Shown: piece by piece, positions 12,170 through 24,500 of the stretch | Position numbering within the stretch: position 1 is the first letter of the stretch | Layout of the letters: every line of letters starts with the position of its first letter | Origin: Bostrychus sinensis | Taxonomy: Eukaryota; Chordata; Actinopteri; Gobiiformes; Eleotridae | Direction: 5' to 3' | Assembly (NCBI GenBank): GCA_020698575.1 | Contig: CM036241.1 | Location: forward strand, 33,477,416 to 33,541,415 | Length of the DNA: 64,000 nt | Translations under genes and position numbers: made by a program | Notes under the pieces: generated by a model | The model's input: the letters and a program-made list of their open reading frames with translations, nothing else | What the model was told of the DNA's origin: nothing | Database searches by the model: none

Positions 12170-13520
12170 TTTTAGACACATCACTTTTACAGTCACAAAA
12201 TCAGGTAGTGCAGCTTCAAGTTTCCCCCTAAACAAGGAAACAGACAGGATGACCCCTCAGCCCTTTGCTTTTTGACCTCACCATCGAGCCAATAACCCAA
12301 GATTAGACAGAACTTACAAATATGTATCTGGCATTTTGGTTAATGAGAGAGCACAACATTTCCCTCTACACAGACGATGTGTTGATTTTCTTGTCCAAAC
12401 CACAAACCTCTATCCTGAGTCTAATACAGCATTTCTTTATTTAGTAACTTCTCTGGCTATAGAATACATTTTTCTAAATCTGAAGTCATGCTACTCGGGT
12501 CTTTGGTGTCAATCCCAGAACTGTCTGTGCCTTTCCCTTTTTGCTGGTCACCTTCTGAATTTGTTTATTTGGGTGTATTTATAATCCCCTCTTTTGAATT
12601 GCTGTATAAGGCCAATTACCCCCCTCTCCTGGATGCCATAAGAGCAGATTTGGAACGCTGGGTTCCCTAGCCCCTGTCGTGGCTGGGTAGGGTTGCCCTT
12701 GTTAAGATGTGTATTTTACCCAGGCTGCTCTACCCTATGCACATGATATCACTTTTGTTGACAAATAAGGTTATTAGGATGATTGGTTTTAATGACAAGG
12801 GCTTTAAACTATGGTTCAACAAAGGGATTACAAAGCTAGGAGACTTATTTGAAAATCTGTCACAGAAAACAGGCACAGCAGCAATTTGGTCTGCAGAGGG
12901 CAGATTTTTGCAAATTAGACACTTCATTACCAAAGATACCTCTCTAATGAATAATGAGTATTGGGTATTTCTATTGAGTCTCAGGTTTAGCTACATGTAT
13001 GGGACAAGGCGGCAAAGTGCTCAGTTTGTAACAGAACCAAATCAGTTCGGTTCAGGATTTTACAGTGGACACAGATAACACCTGTCCTTAAAAATAAGAT
13101 GGATCCTAAGGCATCCCCACTCTGTTGTAAATGTAACACTGAAGTTGGTGATTACTTTGATTGTATGTGGTCATGTACGGAGATACATAACTATTGGTCA
13201 GGTGTGGTCAAAAATGTATAAGTTATTTTTACCACTACCATGCAGCTGAATCCAAAATATTTCCTCTTGGGCCTCCCAGATGCCTGTATTAAGCACAAGT
13301 GACTTTTTAACCTGTTAACCTTTACTGCTAGGAAGAATATTTTATGTTTTTGGATTAAGGCCTTTACTCTCACTAAGAAGTCATGGCATAATTTGATTCT
13401 GGAGTGTATTTCTAGTGAATATATCACGTGTATGCTTAACGCCTCAAAAGACACTTTGTGCTCAATCTGGGACCCTTGTTTAAAGTATATTGGCCCTGCG
13501 TTGGCCTCTCGTGTACTTCG
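12170..13520 (+). mobile_element. Decayed LINE, L1/Tx1-like reverse transcriptase, 5'-truncated
   Basis: Conceptual reading across frameshifts gives a palm-domain series. An SSFPLNKETDR-like stretch near 12,215 corresponds to the family's FPLSRGTRQGCPLSP block. LTIEPI follows at about 12,278, then YTDDVLIFLS at about 12,365-12,395 (the catalytic YxDD box), then WLGRVALVKMCILPRLLYP near 12,680-12,740. A further frame at 12,707-13,078 is the post-palm region. Several stops and frame changes make it non-functional. It is truncated at the 5' side and lies upstream of the DMBT1-like gene. Confidence 0.8.
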
Positions 13521-13756
13521 AGGTTTTCCTCATCGCTGACTGGATGTTTATGACTTATATCTGGATGCTTTGTTTTGTTTGCTTTTTGTATTTTCCTCAT
13601 TATGTTCTGTCTAAGCTACTGTGTGTTAATACTAATCTTACAGGATTTTATGGGATTTTCAACTTTATTAAAAATCGTGGATCACTGATAAACAATACTG
13701 ACTTGAAAATAATAGGGACCATTATTTAGGTAATTGTTTATTATATAGTAAAATCT

Positions 13757-14280
13757 TGTAAGATAAGATAAGATAAGATAAGAAATAACTTTATTAATCC
13801 CGAAGGAAATTTCTGTGCCAGAGGAGCAAAAGACATGAACATACACACACAAAGCATAAACATAAAATAACATTAATTCTATTAATTGAGTAATAGTAAA
13901 ATAGTATAAAAAGGCCATTTTACAAAGTACAATCTGTGTTCCTCCAAATGTAAAGTGGAGCTGATGCAGGTTAAATAATGAATAAATTAATAAATAAGAT
14001 AGAAAGGCCCAACATAGTTATTACACATTGTACAAGATGGTCCGAGTCACCCCCTCCCCTTACTAAAAGGGGAGGAGTTAAACAGTCTGATGGCCACAGG
14101 TAGGAAAGACCTCCTGTGGCATTCTGTGCTGCTTCTTGGCAGTCTGAGTCTACAGCTAAAAGTACTCTGGTAGGAGACCAGAGTTTCATGCAGAGGGTGG
14201 GATGGATTGTTTCTGATACTGAGCAATTTTTTCAGTATCCTCCTCTCAGCGACCGGTCAGGGGACAGGCTTATTTTGGTG
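13757..14280 (+). repeat. GATAA-tailed fish dispersed repeat
   Basis: Opens with a (GATAA)n tract at 13,760-13,782, followed by ACTTTATTAATCCCGAAGGA. It continues with CTGATGGCCACAGGTAGGAA, GACCTCCTGTGGCATTCTGT and a segment ending near GGACAGGCTTATTTTGG. The pentanucleotide plus TTTATTAATCCCGAAGGAAA junction is a recurring fish repeat signature, probably retroelement-derived. Frames through it on both strands are not genes. Confidence 0.7.
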
Positions 14281-16415
14281 AAATCAAGAGTCAGAAATCA
14301 CAAATTAAATAAATATACAATTGAAGTCAATTTTATGGTTTATTTTGTTGAATCAATTTATTATTGTAACCCCACAACAACAATAAAAAAAAATAAAAAT
14401 TGTTAGATTAAGGAGCTGTTACAGCTGCAGAACATGTATTGTCCCATTTCTGAAGAATTAGTTGTACGTCTAAACTATAAACTATTTTTATATTCAAAGT
14501 CATGTGTACAAAGTGCAAGTGAAAATCAAAACTAGAAACCTAGAAAAGAGATGTGACAATTACACAAACCTGCTGCACATAAATGAAGATGATTCATGCA
14601 CTTCTGTCTTTCTCACAGTCATTCTCATGAGGAAGACCTTAGATGCACTGAACAATTAACTTTGTTCTAATGTACGTATTTTACACAACATTTCAACTTT
14701 ATCTAGTGGACCAACTGTACACTGAGAGAAGACGACCTCTATATCTCTACTGTCAGGGTGGTTCAGTTATGAGACGGATTTGGTGGTGGACCTAAGCACA
14801 AAGACCACAGCCTCTTTTCTTCCCAGGTAGACTGGAAGTGTAGATGTTAAATATTATAGACTTTATACTATTATTCTGTTGTGTACTGGAGATGTGGTGT
14901 CAAGGCTAGTAACAGGCTGGAAGGAAGGCAAGGTGTAGTTGGACTGGAAAAGAACAGTCGAGAGGCAGAGAAGGTGAATAGGAAGGCCACTGATGAAGTT
15001 ACTTTTATTAGACCATTTTATTTATTTTCTTCATAGTCGACAGCATCTGGATACAGAGCTGTTCAACAAACTATTGCTTTGGCTGTTCCCTTCAAGGGTC
15101 ACCACAATGAATCATCCACTGACTTGCATATTTAGCCTGGCAATTGTTAATTTGTGAGTCCAAAACTGTGGTAGTTGCCAGTTATTTAGAACATTTTTGC
15201 TGTGATAAATGGAAGGAGAAGAAAAGATCAAAAGAAAATATTTAAAATGATATGGTGTAGCAAAAACCCCTAGTCTAATTTGCATACTGTCATCTGTGCC
15301 ACTTCCTCATGTTTTGTGTCACACCTTAGACCAACCACGCTATTAAATATTTTGTTTGATGATCTATAGACATGTGGTTAAAGGTAATTAAGGGACCTGT
15401 TGTACCACTGCAATATATGTGATGTTTATTCATCTACTGCAGCTGATAGACAGGTTGTCCCAGCCGCATTGAAAAGATTGGTCAAATGCAGAGAGTACCT
15501 TTCCCTACGAGAACAATAACATATAGCTTAACCTTACTGACACAATGTTTCCATTTATCTGGGCATGGGACCGGCACAAAGATGACCTTGTGGTTAGAGT
15601 TTTGATTCTGAAGTAGAGCCCAGTGGTAGTGACCGTTGCCAGTGTGTTATGCTGTAATCAAACAAAGCAGGACGAAATCATAATCAGGGGTGAGAACCAA
15701 ATGGGCATAAATGGCGTTTTGGGCATAATTGAGATATATGACCTCCTGCCACAATCACAGTAACATGTGAAATTATTTTATAGTTACTGACCAAACTTTA
15801 AACAGCTATCTCTAAATAGAGGAGTAAGTCAGGGCCAAAAGGGTAGTGTATCAAATTGTAGCCATTTTCCCCTCTTGTAATTGTAGTGGAATGTTGCTTA
15901 CTCACTTTTGATACCAAACTCTCAATTAAAGGTAATTGCTCAAATTACAACGAAACTGCAAAAACCCAGTCTTAAAATCTGATCAACTTCCTCATATTTG
16001 GTGTAGCACAGGAATAATTATGGCACAGGTTCACAATCCTCATTGTTTGCAGAAAAATCACCGGATCAGTTATCATCTCATTAAACTGAGCTCATATCCA
16101 ATGCACATGAGCAAATTATTTTAAACTTATTTTTTGCAAGCATTCAGCATTAACACTTGCTTAAGCATTTTATAAACCCTTAAATCCCCAAATATTATCA
16201 GAGTATATTTTTTTTGTTTGTCTACCTGACAAATTGATTGTGCTTGGTTTACCTTTCAATTAACAGCTATAACAATAGCAACAAAAAGCCCACTATATTA
16301 TAAAAGATAATTTGTTTCCAAAATCCTTAGAGCTGCCCAATTTGAACTACAGCATCTTTGTAGTGGACTTTCATGCCAAAGCACTGTGCTACTGCTGTGT
16401 GTGATACTACGCATG
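14281..16415. other. Gene-free stretch
   Basis: No exon, RNA gene or full element is recognised. Short matches to common fish repeats occur, for example CATTTATCTGGGCATGGGAC with GGCACAAAGATGAC at about 15,551-15,584, related to the repeat at 63,190-63,425. Confidence 0.5.
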
Positions 16416-16418
16416 TGT

Positions 16419-16743
16419 AAAGTCCCCTTTTATGCTAATAGGAGACTTTAACCACATTATAATGTCATTTCCACCTCAAAACATACCTGGAGTAGAATTT
16501 TCACTTTTATTCACACATTTGAATAATCCTGCCATGTTATGCTCTGTCCATTCCCCAACAATGCCAGCAGGGGGCAAAAAACTTCTAATCCAAGCATTCT
16601 CTGCCAATTGAAAGTAACAGCTCCCCAAAAAGAAGACTTTTCCATACATATACATTATTTCAAGTTACAAAAAGCAAAACACGAATACAAAGGTGTCCAA
16701 AACTACATCAGAAAGCCTGAAAAAAGCATATTATAGGACCTTT
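16419..16743 (+). mobile_element. MITE family A copy
   Basis: Starts AAAGTCCCCTTTTATGC and ends GCATATTATAGGACCTTT, near-complementary termini. The interior has ACCTCAAAACATACCTGGAG, GCTCTGTCCATTCCCCAACA and AGTAACAGCTCCCC. The same arrangement recurs many times in the phactr3 introns (for example 36,971-37,466 and 62,285-62,685). There is no coding capacity. Confidence 0.75.
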
Positions 16744-17059
16744 AACAACCAGAAGAGTGTGAGCAAAAACGTTACAATACCTGTATCCAGTGAGCTGCAG
16801 TTATGTGGACAAAAAATGCCTTGTTTATGCAAAGAGAGAATGAGCACGACGACAGTCTCTCAACACACAACAAGCAGATAACCACAAGGAGCGCCAATCC
16901 TGTCAGCTAGGAACAATTCACACAGCCTCACACAGCCTCACCAAAATTGGTCTGAGGAGTCTCATTTCAGCTGTGACATTAAAATAGGATCCGAATTTCC
17001 ACCATGATTATGAACGCACAAATCCAAGCCGCCTTGTATCAATGGTTTAGGTTGGTGGT

Positions 17060-17805
17060 GGCAGTTCATTAGTGTGGAGGATATTTTCTTGGTCCTTTAG
17101 CACCAACTGAGCATCATTTTAATGTCTCTGCATTTGACCCATCCTTCAATCAGTGCCGCTGGTGCAACTTTTTCAGGAGCAGTGGGCGACCACAGTGCAC
17201 TGCCTAGAATAGTCAATAGTACCTAGCTGGAGGATTTTAGTTTGATGGGGGAAACCAGTAACTGGCCAGCCATACTAACTATTTTCCTATACAAAGAAGT
17301 TAGCCTTGTATCCTTTCGCTTAAATTTAATGTTCCTGGGTGGCAGTAACCAATCAGAGAAAGAAGGGGCGTAAGCAGTTCACCACTGACCCATATGTAAA
17401 ACAAACATGGAGCTTATGAAAAATTGTTGCTGGTTTTGTCATGAAATACCAGTATACGCAGTATTATTAGCAAATCTGTATGGTTTGCAGTCAGTTTCTC
17501 TCTGTATAAGCCAACCCTTGTTTATTTTTGATAGGAGATTATCTTCCGCTTTTGCAAGACGCAGTGCAGTTAAACGGCTGTGTTAGGGCCGTTTTGAACA
17601 AGTCGATTGGAAGTGGCTCGCTATGGCTGAGGATCCAGCCTCTACTGCTTTTAAATAGAAAGTTGGTGGGGCTGGCTGGCCAGGAAACTGGAATACTCAG
17701 ATTAAAACCCAGCCTCATACTGGTAGAACATGAAGATAGGATATGAACCTGGTCCTTCCTTCTGTGAGGCAAGAAAGCTAATCATTTTGCCACAGTGTCG
17801 CCTGT
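17060..17805 (-). repeat. Short interspersed repeat fragments, reverse orientation
   Basis: The segment at 17,100-17,290 matches 54,395-54,545 (GCATTTGACCCATCCTT, GACCACAGTGCA, TACCTAGCTGGAGGATT). On the minus strand, 17,750-17,805 reads as a GGCGACACTGTGGCAAAATG...TTGCCTCACAGAAGGAAGGA head, the tRNA-like start of a common fish SINE-type repeat. Confidence 0.6.
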
Positions 17806-18295
17806 GCAAACTGTCATGTCACTGTGCTTTATTACTTACTTTTTTATTTAAAAATGAGTTTAGAAAGCAAAAGCTTTGTTTCTAACTTTCTTGTTGCAGT
17901 TTATATCTTTACATTAACGCTTTTAATCTTAACATTTATAAAACACATTTTGCACTCAGCATACAGACAAGAAGACTTGGATCTCTGATGCAATTTCAAA
18001 TAGTTTTTTTTCTATTGCTAAACTACAACGTGACAATTGGGTTTGGCTTTTAACAGCTTCAATGACGCTGTATAATATGTGACATGAGAGCACAAGAGCA
18101 TTTAGTAATTGGCAGAGATTTAATTGTCAATGACTATGTGATTTTTTGAATAGTTTCCTCATATGTCACCACCATCATTCCACCTTTATTCTCCACCCAG
18201 CTTCTATATAATGCTGCATAAATCACAAGGTGAGACAGCAGGTGCAGGGACAGACAGAATTTGCACAGGTACGCTCTCAAAGATATTACTACAAT

Positions 18296-18381
18296 CAGGG
18301 GTGAAAGTAAGCCGGTACGGCCCAGTACTACGTACCTGCATAAGATTTAGAGGGGGTAGCAGTACCGGGTTTTTTGGTTAA
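18296..18381 (+). repeat. hAT-like transposon terminus (copy 2)
   Basis: A near-identical copy, in opposite orientation, of 1905-1987: CAGGGGTGAAAGTAAGCCGG, the GGTACGGCCC/GCAGTACCGGG palindrome and AAGATTTAGAGGGGGTA. It lies about 70 bp upstream of the DMBT1-like start codon, in the likely promoter or 5' UTR. Confidence 0.65.
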
Positions 18382-18449
18382 TACATGGCTTGGGCACACA
18401 TAAGCATATTTTCTTGTTTCTAGCCTGATTCTTGCTGCTATGAGCCAAA

Positions 18450-18501
18450 ATGAAAGGGTCTCTATGTTTGCTGATGCTGATGCTGCAGAGAGGTTGGACA
18501 G
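18450..18501 (+). CDS. DMBT1-like exon 1: signal peptide
   Basis: ATG at 18450 opens MKGSLCLLMLMLQRGWT, a basic residue followed by a hydrophobic LCLLMLML core, and ends in phase 1 at a GTAAAG donor. A different ATG at 18440 in another frame reaches a stop after 22 codons. Phase joins exactly to SRCR1 as ...WT-D-TG. The signal core is short, so the start is likely but not certain. Confidence 0.75.
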
Positions 18502-21500
18502 GTAAAGAGTTTAAACATGTATTTCAAATGATATAGTGCTTAAATACTACAGGCAGTTTTCATTATTACATTGGTTTTTTTTTTAAAGTTTGCTATCCTA
18601 ATTGATTTTTGAACTCCAGATACTGGCTTGGTGAGACTGGTCAACTCTAGCGATCCTTGCTCTGGAAGAGTGGAGGTCTTCCACCAAGGCCAGTGGGGGA
18701 CAGTGTGTGATGATCTCTGGGACATGGCAGACGCTCAAGTGGTTTGTCGAGAAGTCGGATGTGGCCGTGCTGTGGCTGCAGCACGGGGTGCTCAGTTTGG
18801 ACGGGGCACTGGTCGAATCTGGTTGGATGATGTTCAATGTTCAGGAGATGAGGCACACTTAACTGACTGCACACATCGGGGGTTTGGAAGGCAGAACTGT
18901 GGACATCATCAAGATGCTGGCGTTATTTGTGAAGGTAAGTGCTCCTGGCCCCTCTGTGAGTTGACACCCTGATTGGCTGACAGCTACACTGTGGAAAAAA
19001 ATATCCCACTTATTTGTGAACAAGTGGAGTTGAACTAAAGGCAGGAAGAAACAGGTTTATAGATCCATAACCCAGGTAGCCTACAGAGACAGGAGCACCC
19101 TCTCTAGTGGAGCCTTACTGGCATTCACACTTGTTGTGATGAGTCCTACCTACACTATGAGTTGGAAAATGTTGTCAGTATTCTTTTGTTCTTATTTTTT
19201 GTTTTTTCTATCAGTAACATGCTAGCTCTGCTATCAGCAACTCAAATCAGTCATGCCCCATTGGAGTGACCGATGCAGACCAGATGCAAAAGAGGAGATG
19301 ATGGCCAAGTTAAGACTCAGTGTGGTGTCTCTGTATCTGCAGTTCATCTGGCAGACTAGGAACCAACCCTCTAGTCTAGCTGTTGGAGAGAGGAAGCTGG
19401 GAAAGAGACAGTGAACGTAATGGGAGGTATAATGGGGAAAGGGAGGGTGGGGTCGAGAGAACAGTGACCAGCAGTGTTGATTGATAAACTAAATCTATGT
19501 ACAAATAGTGATGGTAGCTTAATACAGTAAAAGTAAAAAGTTCACATCACCAGAGACAGTGGTGATCTCAGAGCATAATGGAACTGCTTATTAGATGTAG
19601 ATGGACAGCAGCAGATATGACTATAGTGAATATCTATTCAAGTGCAGTAATCTAGTTCTGCTCATACAGTACCTACAGTAGTTAACCCTCACAGCATCTT
19701 AGGGCCCAAACGCGTGCTTTTTGTTGTTTTTACCTTTTTGATCCTCAATAAATCAGTCAGTTTAAAAGCTGTTGGTGTGAAACTTGGCCAGAATAATTTT
19801 TTTAGTTGGTGTTTCAGATGCCATGAACCCTTCTGTTCTAAGGTGAATAGAACAGGAAATATGCATTTTACATTCACTCGTTACCTTATGTTAGCCTGGG
19901 TATAACCAGGCTGCTGTGCGTGCCCGATTACATTTTGAACTGCTTGGCAGCTTGGAGACCAAGGCCGAAATCTTCGCATGAATTTGGGGACCAATCACAG
20001 AATGGTGAGGGACGGCAAGACGATGACGCATACTATTCAACAGATGGAAGCTTGTATATTGTTTACGGATGCAATGTTTATTTTAAAAGAAGAACAGCGT
20101 TTGGCTTTACAATCTTTTATCAACACCAAGAAAGACATTTTAGCCTTGCTTCCAACAGGATTTGGCAAAAGCCTAATCTGCCAAGTAGCCCCATTAGTGG
20201 CTAAGCTAATGGGGTTTAGTGAGACCCCAGTCATTGCGGTGATACGACTGGCTATGGGCTGCATACAGACGCATATGATTTACATTCATAGCACCAATAA
20301 ACGGCTCTGGACAATCGGAAACCACGCCTCCCCTACGAGAAAATGAACAGGTGGTTCCCAGACTAATGCTATGTTTATGATGTATCAGAATCTCGGAAAT
20401 TCCGCCCTCCGAGTCGGAAAAACGGCCTTGAACACTCTCAGGTTGCAATTTTTGCTCGGAAGTGTTGAACTCCGAGTTTCTGAGTTGACTTCACAATCAT
20501 AGGGACTCCCTCTGTGAGAGGTACACAGTGTGTGTTTTTTTTTTAAACAAGAGATCTCGTACTTCTGCAAAAATGTACTCATCTTTATATAATGAAATTA
20601 GGTTTTTGGTCAGATTGACTCCCTAAACCTTCAGGGGCAGCAGAGCTTTATTACAGACAGTTTCAATGTTTTTCTTCCATCTTGCAAAATGCATGGGAAT
20701 AAAAACACTGAACACCAATAAATTAGTCTTGGTTTGTTAGGATCGATGTAACAGAGCGGTGGGAGTGTGGCTGAGAATATATTTTGTTCATGAGGTCATG
20801 CGAGAGTCTGTGAAACTCAAGTATAAAAAGGCCAAATGAGCTCTGTACCATTGAACCTTGGTACAGCAAGTTTCTGCTGAAGTCTGTCAGTCAGACGGAA
20901 TGATTTCTTTTCAGTCAGACAGAGGCAGGACTGATGTTTCCTTAACCTTGTCATGTTTCGACTGACACCGACAGTCTTCTTCAGAAGCGTCACCTGACTG
21001 CTGTGATATGTCTTTATCAGCTGTTCTTCCCGGGGTGGTCAGCCTGAAGGACCTGACCACGCCTCCTGCTGGTCTATCAGACTGACCGCGCCCCCTGACA
21101 CTGTTTGGTCTCTGTAGAAGAGTGTACCAGGTCTGAGAGAGCATTAGCATTCCCTCATCCTGGTCGATGGTGTCTAATCCCTGCTTCCTGATTTCAGCTG
21201 CCTCCTTGATCCAAAAAATACCATGAAAACGATGCAAAAACAAACTTACATAGGTGAAACAAGGTGAAGTTTGGATATTCACAAAAAAAAAAAGAAAAAA
21301 AGAAAAAACAAACACCAGAAGTAATGCAAAAGGGGTAAAACTGAAACACTCACAAGAACAAAGAAAGAAAAGGCAGAGCAGGAAAACGTGAAATCGGCTA
21401 TATCTGATCTTTTGAAGAGACCCTACAGGGCGGCTGGGTGCTCCCTGAAACTATGAGAAAGGGTGAGAAGTTCGGTCACCTGAGGGAAGCTTAGAGTAGA

Positions 21501-24500
21501 GCTCCTGCTTCTTTACATTGAGAGGATCCAGCTGAGGTTGATGCTCTCTCAGACCTGGGACACTCTTCTCCAGAGACCACAGGGTGTCAGGCTCTGTCAG
21601 GTCCTTCAGGCTGACCACAGCTGATAAAGACATGTCACAGCAGGCAGGTGATGCTTCTGAAGAAGACTGCTGGTGTCAGTCAAAACATGACAAGGTAAAG
21701 GGAACCTCAGTCCTGCCTCTGTTGTGTGACTAAAAAGAAATGTTTCCATCTGGCTGACAGACTTCAGCAGAAACCTGCTGTACCAAGGTCCAATGGGAGA
21801 GAGGAGGTTCTCTGGGTCAAGAACAAAAATGTCAACAGCCTGTTTGACTCTGATCACTTGAATCTCACACAGACCCACACCCACACACAGAAGAGTATTC
21901 TTAGGTACATTGACTTCACTTGTTTATAAACAGAGCCCATTAGGCCTTTGAATACTTGAGTTTCAAAATATATTCTCAGCCACACTCCCACTGCTCTGTT
22001 ACATCAATCCCAACACACTAAGATTAATTTATTGGTGTTCAGTGTTTTTATCCCCATGCATTTTGCAAGGTAGAACAGAATTCCATTGAAAATGTATAAA
22101 ATAAAGCTCTGCTGCCCATGGTGGTTTAGGGGGTGAATCCAAAAATCCAAAAATAAAAAAAGCATCAAAACCAGTGTTGTTATTAATTATTGACTTACTG
22201 AAGGCTCTCATACCTTCACCCCAAGTGATCCCTTCTGCATCTCATTTTTGTTTAATATGGAAAATTTTGTGTTTTTGTCATCTAAAAAAGATGGGGTTTT
22301 TATCACAAAAAGGTCGTAAAAACATGGAAAATATAAATAAATGTTAATAAACTTCATATCTGTGAATAGAGCTGAAGTAGTAGAAAAGATTTTATCCAAA
22401 AAAGTAAAAAAATATATTAATATTTGATATTTTTATAGCTATTTTATGAGAGGTCCCAAATGAGTCCCTAAGTTAACGAGTGTATGTACATTTTTAAGGT
22501 GCCCAGAGGGTTAATCTGTACCAGCAGATGTGTTATTTTACTGATTCTTTCTATATATTTTTTTTCTGGATGAACCTTTAGAAACAACAACTCCTCCAAC
22601 TACTGCTACAACCACTACTCCAACCACTACTACTACAACCACTACTCCAACCACTACTACAACGACTACTCCTACAACCACTACTCCAACCACTACTCCA
22701 ACCACTACTACAACCACTACTACAACGACTACTCCAACCACTACTCCAACCACTACTACTACCACGACTACTCCTACAACCACTACTTCAACCACTACTC
22801 CAACCACTACTCCAACCACTACTCCAACCACTACTCCAACCACTACTACAACCACTACTACAACCACTACTCCAACCACTACTCCTACAACCACTACTCC
22901 TACAACCACTACTCCAACCACTACTATAACCACTACTCCTACAACCACTACTACTACAACGACTACTCCAACCACTACTCCTACAACCACTACTCCTTCA
23001 ACCACTGCTCCAACCACTACTACAACCACTACTCCTACAACCACTACTCCAACCACTACTACAACCACTACTCCTACAACCACTGCTCCAACCACTACTA
23101 CAACCACTACTCCTACAACCACTACTACTACAACAACTACTCCAACCACTACTCCTACAACCACTACTCCAACCACTACTCCTACAACCACTACTCCTAC
23201 AACCACTAGTCCAACCACTACTCCTACAACTACTCCTACAACCACTACTCCAACCACTACTCCAATCACCACAAGTTATTTTGACGGTAAGCATTTTAAT
23301 CATCAACAGTAAGTAAAAGTCAAATTCAGGTTCACTCAGTCATTGGCTGCACATATTCCACACCTGATTAAAATGGTGAGATAAAGGCATAGGAAGGCCA
23401 GTTTACAGATATAACCACTTCTAGATTGTTGAATATTGTGTGGAATTTAAAGAAAATGTATGTAATGTTCATGTTATTTAAAAATTAATTAATTAATTGT
23501 TATTCTACAGTAAACATTTGGTCTCTAAGTTATGCCCCACAAAATATACAAAATGTACTAACATACAAAATATTGACTTTTACTTGGTATATTTGTGTTT
23601 TTCAATCAACTACACCTACTTAGTGAGACTGGTGGACGGCTACAGTACCTGTTCTGGGAGAGTGGAGGATCTTCTACAGTGGTCAATGGGGGACAGTGTG
23701 TGACGACTACTGGAACATGGCCGACGCTCAGGTGGTTTGTCGACAAGTTGGATGTGGCATTGCTGTGTCAGCCCCAGGTTCTGCCCATTTTGGACAGGGT
23801 ACTGGTCAAATCTGGATGGATGATGTTCATTGTTCAGGAAATGAGTTCCATTTAACAGACTGTTCACATAATGGGTTTGGAGTGCACGACTGTGCTCATT
23901 ATGAAGATGCCGGAGTTGTCTGTGAAGGTAGGTTCTTCAGCCATCTCTCAATATACACCATACACTTAATTACGAAACACGATAAGACTATTGTGTTATG
24001 GTCAATAGTCCACTCATATTCTCATCATTAGCCTGATCCTTATTAATGTTTTGTTTTTATGATGACATAGACATTTCTTATTTAATAGTTGTGCACTCAG
24101 CTACATGTTTTGAATGCAGTACTGTAATCTAGCATTGTTTTTAAATAATTACTACCCTGTAGAAAAGTACAACTGTTTGTTTTTTCTAATTAATCTTTTA
24201 TTAAACTAGGTCCATTGCCACAAACCACAATGGCTCCAACTATTTCAGGTGAACATTTCATTTGTACATCACTGAGTAAAAGTCGGATCCCATCCCTACA
24301 GTACTATGATGGTCACTGTTTTATTTCACCATGATGTTATTGTGACTAAATAGAATTTTTAGTGTTCACTACAAGATACATTCTACTTCACTTTGTAAAT
24401 GACACATTTGTTTTTTTGTTTTTTTTCATTCAATATAACTAATCCTACATAGTGAGACTGGTGGATGGTAACAGTGCCTGTTCTGGGAGAGTGGAGGTCT

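Larger units (their letters stand above)
18935..22581. other. Intron 2 of DMBT1-like gene
   Basis: 3.6 kb between SRCR1 and the mucin exon, with no further SRCR exon. It contains a helicase-like relic (19,978-20,346) and a large inverted repeat (about 20,626-22,135). The region 19,000-19,700 is unremarkable. Confidence 0.8.

Noticed and set aside
12707..13078. 123-codon frame as a possible gene
   Set aside because: It is the post-palm part of a frameshifted L1/Tx1-like LINE.
20911..21315. 134-codon minus-strand frame
   Set aside because: It lies in the left arm and centre of the inverted repeat. There is no domain and the mirrored arm is disrupted.
22538..23272. 244-codon minus-strand frame of Val/Gly repeats
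   Set aside because: It is the antisense of the Thr/Pro mucin exon. The plus-strand frame fits splice sites and phases of the SRCR-ZP gene.
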